Source: DASRTE01 sp035316885 (GTDB lineage: Bacteria; Actinomycetota; Actinomycetes; Jiangellales; Jiangellaceae). From it: 15,838 nucleotides of DNA. Of this stretch, positions 7,125-11,916 are shown piece by piece (the first letter of the stretch is position 1; each line of letters starts with the position of its first letter). The position numbers and the translations under genes are program-made. Where the stretch lies: NCBI GenBank assembly GCA_035316885.1, contig DATHII010000143.1, positions 1-15,838 of the forward strand. Direction: 5' to 3'. Under the pieces are notes generated by a model. It had not been told where the DNA came from. It made no database searches and was given only the letters and a program-made list of their open reading frames with translations.

Positions 7125-7715
7125 CTATGCCGCGGTCGGCTGGACGGCGTACCGGGCGAGCACGAGGCTGGAGCCGTCCCAGGTGCGGGTGTCGATGAGC
7201 TGCAGCGACACCGGTGGCCGGCCGTTGAACGCAGGTGTACCTGCGCCCAGTACGCCGGCGCCGATCATCAGGTGCAGCTCGTCGACCATGGCGTGGGCCA
7301 ACAGGTCGTTCCACAGCGTGTGGCTGCCGAAGACCAGGATGTCGCGGCCCGGCCCGCTCTTGAGCTCGGTGATCTGCTCGTGCGCGTCGGCACGGCTGAC
7401 GATGCGGGTGTTGTGCCACGGCGCGGTCTGGTCAGCTGTCAGGCTGTCCGAGACGACCACCTTGTCGATGGCGGTGTCGAGGCGCGAGATCTCCCGCTCT
7501 ACCGGCCGGGCTTTGGGGTCGTCGGCGATCGGCGGCCAGTAGCTCTTGAACCCTTCGTACGACTTACGGCCGAGGAGCAGTGTGTCGGCGGCCCGCAGCC
7601 GTTCGGCGTTGTAGTCGTCGAAGCCCTCGTCGAACGGCAGGGCCATGACGTCACCGCCCGGTCCTTCATAGTAGCCGTCGAGCGAGACGATGTTGCAGAC
7701 GATCAGCTTGCGCAT
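7125..7715 (-). CDS. Dihydrofolate reductase-like protein (RibD C-terminal domain family)
   Basis: 196 residues from ATG at 7715 (MRKLIVCNIVSLDGYYEGPGGD). The frame runs further upstream to 7805, but those residues are not family-like and the Shine-Dalgarno match (AGGG) fits 7715, though weakly. The fold signature is clear: the N-terminal strand with SLDGYYEGPGG, then ADTLLLGRKSYEGFKSYWP (nucleotide-binding strand and loop), KVVVSDSLTA, RDILVFGSHTLWNDLLAHAMVDELHLMI and the closing strand LVLARYAV. Members bind NADPH and resemble DHFR or the RibD reductase domain, but most stand-alone copies in actinobacteria have no known substrate and are not part of riboflavin synthesis. It is divergent from the VOC gene. 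Confidence 0.92.
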   Translation of the reverse strand: MRKLIVCNIVSLDGYYEGPGGDVMALPFDEGFDDYNAERLRAADTLLLGRKSYEGFKSYWPPIADDPKARPVEREISRLDTAIDKVVVSDSLTADQTAPWHNTRIVSRADAHEQITELKSGPGRDILVFGSHTLWNDLLAHAMVDELHLMIGAGVLGAGTPAFNGRPPVSLQLIDTRTWDGSSLVLARYAVQPTAA

Positions 7716-7732
7716 CGCTGAATCCCTGCCGT

Positions 7733-7751
7733 GTGTGCTCCCTTGGCACAC
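7733..7751. promoter_or_regulatory. Inverted repeat GTGTGC-N7-GCACAC in divergent promoter region
   Basis: Six-base perfect arms with a seven-base spacer, starting 18 bases upstream of the reductase start. A second repeat of the same geometry lies 50 bases away (7801-7821). Position between divergent genes suggests an operator, but the two arm sequences differ beyond a shared GTGC/GCAC core. Confidence 0.35.
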
Positions 7752-7800
7752 CTCACACCAACTGAGAGACCACGTTCCCCGCGAACTCATCGGGCGTGGA

Positions 7801-7821
7801 TGCACGTTTCTCCGACGTGCA
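7801..7821. promoter_or_regulatory. Inverted repeat TGCACGT-N7-ACGTGCA in divergent promoter region
   Basis: Seven-base perfect arms with a seven-base spacer, 70 bases upstream of the VOC start and 86 upstream of the reductase start. Arms separated by about two-thirds of a helical turn suit a dimeric helix-turn-helix regulator. No regulator gene is adjacent. Confidence 0.4.
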
Positions 7822-7891
7822 CAGTCACACCATGGCGCCCCGTTTCGTCATACAGGTGGACTGTTAAACGCAACGTAGAAGGGAGACAACC

Positions 7892-8278
7892 GTGCCTCTG
7901 CAGGTGACCGCCATCATGATCGGTGTCGAGGACCTGGCCCGCTCCAAGAAGTTCTACGCGGAAGGCTTGGGCTGCACGATCGACCAGGACTATCCCAATT
8001 TCGTGTCGTTCAACCTGGGTGACGGATCGTCGTCGCTTGCCCTCTACGAACGGGAGGCAGCGGCCCAGGATGCCGGCGTCTCTTCCGAAGGATCCGGATT
8101 CCGCGGTGTCTCGTTCCACTTCATCGTCCCGTCGAGCGAAGCCGTGGACGAGGTCATGGGCAACGCCGTGGAGGCCGGTGGTGGCGTCGTGAAGGAAACA
8201 GCAGCCGCTCAGTGGGGCTACTTCGGGTACTTCAGCGACCCGGACGGCTACCTCTGGAAGGTCGCGTCAGCCTCTTGA
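7892..8278 (+). CDS. VOC family protein (glyoxalase/bleomycin-resistance fold)
   Basis: 128 residues from GTG at 7892, preceded by AAGGGAG at ideal spacing. Two beta-alpha-beta-beta-beta modules are visible. Module one has AIMIGVEDLARSKKFYAEGLG and NFVSFNLGDGSSSLALYE; module two has SFHFIVPSSEAVDEVMGNAV and WGYFGYFSDPDGYLWKVA, the last being the usual DPDGxxWE/K ending. The family includes metal-dependent isomerases, dioxygenases and drug-binding proteins; the first metal-ligand position is not a clear His or Glu here, so catalytic activity is uncertain. The gene stands alone between the divergent promoter region and the decayed MFS remnant. Confidence 0.92.
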   Translation: MPLQVTAIMIGVEDLARSKKFYAEGLGCTIDQDYPNFVSFNLGDGSSSLALYEREAAAQDAGVSSEGSGFRGVSFHFIVPSSEAVDEVMGNAVEAGGGVVKETAAAQWGYFGYFSDPDGYLWKVASAS

Positions 8279-8292
8279 CCATGTGCGGTCAA
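8275..8292 (+). terminator. Short hairpin TTGACC-N6-GGTCAA overlapping the VOC stop codon
   Basis: Six-base perfect arms with a six-base loop start within the last codons of the VOC gene. It could act as a weak terminator. The stem is short and has no U-tract, so this may be chance. Confidence 0.3.
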
Positions 8293-8434
8293 CGGTTCTG
8301 ACTCGGTGAGCGCAGCGAGGCAGGAACGGGGCGACTGTCGCGCGTCAGGTGCGGTGACGGCTTTCTTCAGCGGATCCAGGAGCACCCGACGTTCCGGCTG
8401 AGGTCGGGTCGGCGGTGGGGCCGAAACCGCGGGC

Positions 8435-8671
8435 GGGATCCCGTTCGTTCCGACGCCGATCGCGAGTCTGCGCTCCGTGCTGCCGACGTTCCTGACCCCC
8501 AGGCCGCGGCATCCTCGACGAGAACGAGACCGCCCGAATTCAGGGGCTGCGGGTAAGCGTGTCCGTGCTGACCGTCGTGGCCCTTGTTGCGCTTACTTCT
8601 CGCGCCTGATCCCAACCGGACCGGTAAATGGTACGCCTGATACATCGGCCCGAGCACCCCGACGCGCCTAG
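8435..8671 (+). pseudogene. MFS (DHA2-type) drug exporter, C-terminal remnant with three frameshifts
   Basis: Reading the plus strand across frames gives the end of an EmrB/QacA-like transporter in correct order: GIPFV (8435-8449), SDADRESALRAADVPDPQAA (from 8449), ILDENETARIQGLRVSVSVLTVVALVAL (from 8511, with the last transmembrane helix), and YFSRLIPTGPV (from 8594), the normal short basic tail. Each switch moves the frame by the same step, as single-base losses would, near 8449, 8510 and 8594. Everything before the last extracellular loop and final helix is missing, so the gene is dead. The final frame stops at TAG 8669-8671, overlapping the stop of the converging permease fragment in one CTAG. 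The stretch 8293-8434 before it shows nothing I recognise. Confidence 0.65.
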
Positions 8672-9270
8672 CGGCCGCCTGAAGGCGCCGGGGGATCGCC
8701 AGTGGAGACGTTGCCGGCCGCGCGTCGGGCTCGGATCAAGCTCCATGTGTATTCGAGGATGATCGCGAGGACCAGCACGACGATCATCGCCACGAACGTC
8801 TCCGGCTCGGTCCGGAACATCTGCACAGCGAAGGTCACGAGCACGGCCGCGGTCGCGGCGATGGCGATGACGATCACCCAGGTGCGCGATCTGGTCTCGG
8901 CGCGCAGACGCAGCCCGACGACGGCCACCAAGAGGAAGATCGCCAGGGCGACCACGCTGCCGAGCGAAGCGATCGCGCTCAGATCCACCAGGTTCGCGAG
9001 CAGCAGAACTGCGACGACCGAAATGGTCAGTCCACGCGTGCTCCCGACCAGGCCGGCGCGGCCGAAGGCCGGAGGGAACTGGCCGGCCTCAGCGAGCTGG
9101 GCCGTCGATCCGACAGCACCGTAGATGTTGGCGTTGACCGACGACGACGTTGCGAGCAATGCGGCGGCGGCCATCATCGCGAATCCCGCCTCGCCAAGGA
9201 CCGGATGGGCCGCTTCGGCGAGCGCCGTGTCGCCGAACGCGATCACCTCTTCCACGGTCAGCGTCCCGAA
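8668..9270 (-). pseudogene. APC-family amino acid permease, C-terminal fragment
   Basis: About 200 residues match the second half of APC permeases: GTLTVEEVIAFGDTALAEAA, GFAMMAAAALLATSSSVNANIYGA (the conserved segment with TSS and NA), FPPAFGR, then LTISVVAVLLLANLVDLSAIASLG and two further membrane helices before a soluble Arg-rich tail. Roughly five transmembrane segments remain of the usual twelve. The frame continues to 9588, but beyond about 9270 the residues are hydrophilic and antisense to a plus-strand coding fragment, so the permease is physically cut there. A truncated product would lack the N-terminal helices that form half of the substrate site and would not be functional. Substrate unknown. 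Confidence 0.8.
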
Positions 9271-9273
9271 CAC

Positions 9274-9594
9274 CCGGCACGTCGGCGCCGGGCATGGCTG
9301 GCCGACCTCGCGGCTACCGAGGAAGAGGTGGCCTGGTTCGCCCGCGTGCTCATCCCCGAGCTGCGGCAGGCGGGCTCCTCTGACCAGGTCGCGGGCGGTT
9401 GGGCTGTCGGGTCGAGCCGGGTCTCCGCCGTCGAGGATCGGCTGACCGCGCTCGAGGCTTCCGCTCCGGATGACGCCGGTCGAACTCGCGCGCGGACCCT
9501 GCGAGACGCCGTGCGAGCGTCTCGGGCCCACATGCAGGAACTGGTCGGATCCAGCGAACCCGAACGAGTGACGCGATCCGTCAGGCACCCTCGT
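9274..9594 (+). pseudogene. Unidentified coding fragment abutting the truncated permease
   Basis: The plus-strand frame from about 9274 shows strong G/C third-position bias and a soluble, helical, acidic protein: RAWLADLAATEEEVAWFARV, LIPELRQAGSSDQVAGGWAV, then SRVSAVEDRLTALEASAPDD and RTLRDAVRASRAHMQELVGS. Upstream of 9270 the same frame is antisense to the permease, so the natural N-terminus is absent. After about 9594 the reading becomes Arg/Ser-rich and no longer looks like protein, although the frame stays open to 9921, antisense into the next gene. I do not recognise the family. It is best described as an internal fragment of an unknown gene joined to the permease by an old rearrangement. 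The 190 bp after it (9595-9787) hold nothing I can name. Confidence 0.4.
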
Positions 9595-9787
9595 GACCTC
9601 CTGCCGCTTCTCGCCCGTCCTTCCCGACGACGGTTGAGTGCTGTGGTCGCATCCCGCCGGGCGCGCTCGTTGTCTGCGTCCGGTGATCGTGCTGGTCGAA
9701 CGCCCGACGCTGGCCGATTTCCGGGCACGTCAGTCTCCAACAGCGGCATGATCGGCGCCGGGCTGCTGGCCGAGGCCAATCCTGCTC

Positions 9788-10249
9788 TCAGCGGTCGCGC
9801 TGGGCGATCAAAGCCTCGAGCACGTCGAGGTCGCCGGGTGCTAGCCAAGTCTCCTCGAGCGGGTTGCCACCGGCCCGCTGGATTGCTGCGGTCAAGGGCC
9901 CTGCCCAGATGTGCTCGATGAGGGCGACGGCCGCGGCGGAGCCAGGTGGTACCGCGTCGGACAGGGACCACGCCGAGGCGTCGTCGGAGTCGCCAGTCAC
10001 TGACTCGGCGTTCGCCTCACCACCCTCGGGCCAGCCGAGAACTGCGGCTGCTAGCCCGCCGAGATCCGCCGTCATGCCGTCCGGGGGGACCAGGGTCTCG
10101 AAGGTGCCGTCCTCGGCGCGCGAGACGAGGAGCACGTCAACGAGCCGGACGATGCCGGCCGCCCGCAGCCGCGTCAGCTCGGCGAGCACCTCACCGGAGA
10201 ACGTCGGCCGGTCGAAGCCGACGACCAGCACCTGCACCGGTCCCATCAC
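9788..10249 (-). CDS. DUF6325 family protein (copy A)
   Basis: 153 residues from GTG 10249; an ATG follows directly as codon two. The GTG overlaps the TGA of the upstream SHOCT gene in a GTGA, so the two are translationally coupled. The family pattern is GPVQVLVVGFDRPTFSGEVL, LRAAGIVRLVDVLLVSRAEDG, a central acidic region, VPPGSAAAVALIEHIWAGPL, and AIQRAGGNPL. It aligns along its length with copy B at 10896-11369 (GPxxxLVVxF, G-I-V/I-R-x-x-D, PGSxAxxxLxExxWAxP, R-x-GG). Members of DUF6325, related to DUF1269, are small proteins without established function, often beside SHOCT proteins and stress or membrane genes. Neither copy has a signal peptide or a convincing transmembrane helix. Confidence 0.85.
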   Translation of the reverse strand: MMGPVQVLVVGFDRPTFSGEVLAELTRLRAAGIVRLVDVLLVSRAEDGTFETLVPPDGMTADLGGLAAAVLGWPEGGEANAESVTGDSDDASAWSLSDAVPPGSAAAVALIEHIWAGPLTAAIQRAGGNPLEETWLAPGDLDVLEALIAQRDR

Positions 10250-10560
10250 GCGACCACCCGTGCCCGCATGTCCTCATACTCCCCGGTGGTGATCACACCG
10301 GTGTCGAGCAGGTGCTGCAGCGCCGCGAGCATGTCCTCCTCGCTTCCAGAGCTGGACGCCGGTGGCACCAACCCTTCGGGCGATGGTCCGGGAGGGCGAC
10401 CGGATGCCGCCCCTGTCGAGCTAGCCACCGGACCAGACCCGGGCGGCCATCTGGACGGGTGGGCCGCCGCGTAGGCCTGCGCCGGGGAGAACCGGCCACC
10501 GTAGTAGGGCACATTCCCGGTCATTCCGGCACGCCGCAACTGCCTGGGCACCAACCGCAT
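10246..10560 (-). CDS. SHOCT-domain small protein (copy A)
   Basis: 104 residues from ATG at 10560 (MRLVPRQLRRAGMTGNVPYY), preceded by GGAGGAGGGG. The middle, residues about 35-70, is rich in Pro, Gly, Ser and Ala and is probably disordered. The C-terminal 28 residues, DMLAALQHLLDTGVITTGEYEDMRARVV, form a SHOCT domain, a short two-helix module with the pattern L-x-x-L-x-x-x-G-x-I/L-T-x-x-E-[FY]-x-x-x. SHOCT modules sit at the ends of many bacterial proteins and probably mediate oligomerisation; no enzyme activity is known. The gene is first in a two-gene unit with DUF6325 copy A. Compared with copy B the SHOCT/DUF6325 order is reversed. Confidence 0.85.
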   Translation of the reverse strand: MRLVPRQLRRAGMTGNVPYYGGRFSPAQAYAAAHPSRWPPGSGPVASSTGAASGRPPGPSPEGLVPPASSSGSEEDMLAALQHLLDTGVITTGEYEDMRARVVA

Positions 10561-10895
10561 CGGCCCCTCCTCCGCCAGGAGATCATCGCCAGCCCAAGCT
10601 ACGCCGCCGGTGACGTTGTGGCCTTGGACGGTCAAGGGCCGGCATCACGAACTGGAGTCGTTGGATCGCTCCGAGATCTCGGATGACCGAGGGGGCCTGC
10701 CCAGGGCAGGTCACTCGGAGGTGACCCTCCGGGGTCGTGCAGCTTCAGAGTGGGATTCGTGGGGGTGGCGTTGGGTGTGGTGCCGCGTGCTCGCCCGACG
10801 TAGCCTCGAATGGCACGTGACGTGGGCGGCGCAGGTGTTTGATGCGTAGGGTACCGGCCACGGGTCGGTAACGACGTGAAAGGGGAGGGGCGTAC
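10561..10895. promoter_or_regulatory. Divergent intergenic region between the two DUF6325/SHOCT units
   Basis: These 335 bp contain no convincing gene; open frames here lack ribosome sites and family-like residues. The region must hold the promoters for both arms. For the plus arm, GGGTAC at 10849-10854 (also read as TAGGGT, 10847-10852) is a possible -10 element 42 bases before the start, reminiscent of the GGGTA core of SigB-type stress promoters, but I find no matching -35. GGGGAGGGG provides the ribosome site for the GTG at 10896. The main visible structure is the inverted-repeat cluster at 10671-10731. Confidence 0.5.
10671..10731. repeat. Cluster of overlapping inverted repeats
   Basis: Five perfect inverted repeats lie in 61 bp: CCGAGATCTCGG (10671-10682), CTCGG-ATGA-CCGAG (10678-10691), CCTGCCC-A-GGGCAGG (10696-10710), GGTCAC-N6-GTGACC (10709-10726), and CGGAGG-TGAC-CCTCCG (10716-10731). 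Neighbouring repeats share bases, so the folds are mutually exclusive. Such overlap is typical of attenuators or nested operator sites. High GC makes short palindromes common, but this density exceeds the rest of the window by eye. Confidence 0.55.
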
Positions 10896-11369
10896 GTGAC
10901 AGACGATCTTGAACAGATGGGTCCGATCGACTATTTGGTGGTCGAGTTCCCCGGCAGTCGGATGACCGGGGAGGGCCTGCCGCTTCTCGTCGACCTGGTC
11001 GACCGGGGCATCATCCGGATCCTGGACTTTGTGTTCGTCAAGAAGGAGCTCGACGGGTCCATGACAGGGATGGCCATCACCGACCTGGATCACGACGGCA
11101 AGCTCGACCTGGCCGTGTTCGAGGGGGCCTCCTCCGGGCTGCTCGACCAGGACGACATCGCCGATGCCGGGGGCGTGCTCGAACCGGGTAGCTCGGCGGG
11201 CATCCTGGTCTACGAGAACGTGTGGGCGGCGCCGTTTGCCATCGCGCTTCGGCGTGGCGGTGCTCAATTGGTCGCGGGCGGACGGATTCCGGTGCAAGCT
11301 CTGCTGGCCGCAATCGATGCCGCCGAGGCCAGGGCCGAGGCCCAGGCCGCCTCGCCGTCCGAGACCTGA
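10896..11369 (+). CDS. DUF6325 family protein (copy B)
   Basis: 157 residues from GTG at 10896 with a strong GGGGAGGGG site. The family pattern is GPIDYLVVEFPGSRMTGEGL, VDRGIIRILDFVFVKKELDG, an Asp-rich turn DLDHDGKLD, VLEPGSSAGILVYENVWAAPF and ALRRGGAQLVAGGRIP, followed by an Ala/Glu-rich helix. It is more canonical than copy A, which has a longer acidic insert in the middle. DLDHDGKLD resembles a Ca-binding DxDxDG loop, but in this family position it may simply be a turn. It heads the plus-strand unit that leads to the SHOCT, small ORF, ATPase and PPK2 genes; the gap to the SHOCT gene is 31 bases. Function unknown. Confidence 0.88.
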   Translation: MTDDLEQMGPIDYLVVEFPGSRMTGEGLPLLVDLVDRGIIRILDFVFVKKELDGSMTGMAITDLDHDGKLDLAVFEGASSGLLDQDDIADAGGVLEPGSSAGILVYENVWAAPFAIALRRGGAQLVAGGRIPVQALLAAIDAAEARAEAQAASPSET

Positions 11370-11400
11370 GTCGCCAACCACAGCAAGGAAGGGACCGGAA

Positions 11401-11709
11401 ATGCCAGGACTTCTTCGGGGAGTCGCTCGCACCGCCGTGGTTGCCGGCACGGCAACCGCAGTGTCCAACCGCGTCTCGCGGCGGCAGGCCGGCCGGTGGG
11501 CCGAGCAGGAACAGGCACAGGCATACCAGCAGCCGGCCTACGAACAACAGCAGCCGGCCTACGCCGCACCTGCCCCGGCCGCGCCAACAAGTGACATGGA
11601 CAACAAGTTGGCCCAACTCAAGGAACTCGGTCAACTGAAAGAACAGGGCGTGCTGACCGAGGCCGAGTTCGAGGCACAAAAGAGCGCCATCCTCACCCAG
11701 AGTGCCTGA
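11401..11709 (+). CDS. SHOCT-domain small protein (copy B)
   Basis: 102 residues from ATG at 11401, with GGAAGGGA upstream. The N-terminus GLLRGVARTAVVAGTATAVSN is a weakly hydrophobic, amphipathic helix typical of this protein type, followed by basic SRRQAGR. Residues about 40-62 contain two near repeats, YQQPAYEQQQPAY, in a Gln/Pro/Ala linker. The C-terminal 34 residues, MDNKLAQLKELGQLKEQG and VLTEAEFEAQKSAIL, are a textbook SHOCT domain. The N-terminal helix may touch the membrane, and the SHOCT end probably drives self-association. The frame after the TGA stays open and encodes the next small protein in the same phase. Confidence 0.88.
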   Translation: MPGLLRGVARTAVVAGTATAVSNRVSRRQAGRWAEQEQAQAYQQPAYEQQQPAYAAPAPAAPTSDMDNKLAQLKELGQLKEQGVLTEAEFEAQKSAILTQSA

Positions 11710-11760
11710 GCCCCGAGCTCAATCGATGGCGAGCTCAGCGACAGCGTCCGGTCCGCGTTC

Positions 11761-11913
11761 ATGGGCATGACCCTCACGCGCACGGAGGGAAAGACAGTGG
11801 TGGTCGGACGCGTCCGCGACCAGGCTGAGCTCCAGGGTCTCCTGCAACGCGTCACGGACCTCGGGCTCACCCTGCTCAGCGCGACCGTGATCGACGAGGG
11901 GGCGGAGGGCTGA
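11761..11913 (+). CDS. Very small conserved-type protein between SHOCT and ATPase genes; start uncertain
   Basis: The minimal reading from ATG 11761 gives 50 residues (MGMTLTRTEGKTVVVGRVRD, then QAELQGLLQRVTDLGLTLLS and a short acidic tail), stopping three bases before the ATPase ATG. It resembles small actinobacterial proteins of about 70 residues with the pattern G-x-L-S-D-x-x-x-S-A-F-x-G-M-T, x-V-x-G-x-V-x-D-Q-A-x-L-x-G-L-L-x-R-V-x-D-L-G-L-x-L-L-S. In those, the first block precedes the GMT motif. That block, IDGELSDSVRSAF, is present in frame at 11722-11760, but no ATG, GTG or TTG lies between it and the SHOCT stop at 11707, and ATG 11761 has no ribosome site. The alternatives are a non-standard start (ATC 11722), a lost start, or linkage to the SHOCT frame. 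The role is unknown. Confidence 0.6.
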   Translation: MGMTLTRTEGKTVVVGRVRDQAELQGLLQRVTDLGLTLLSATVIDEGAEG

Positions 11914-11916
11914 CGC

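Noticed and set aside
9274..9588. N-terminal extension of the APC permease frame on the minus strand
   Set aside because: The residues are hydrophilic and unrelated to the permease family; the opposite strand has better coding character.
11096..11122. DLDHDGKLD in DUF6325 copy B as a calcium-binding EF-hand-like loop
   Set aside because: The Asp pattern fits a DxDxDG loop, but there are no flanking helices of the right kind and copy A lacks it; too weak to annotate.
10632..11468. Minus-strand open frame of 278 codons opposite DUF6325 copy B
   Set aside because: It is antisense to DUF6325 copy B, which has a strong ribosome site and paralogue support; the His/Pro/Arg-rich composition is typical of a shadow frame.
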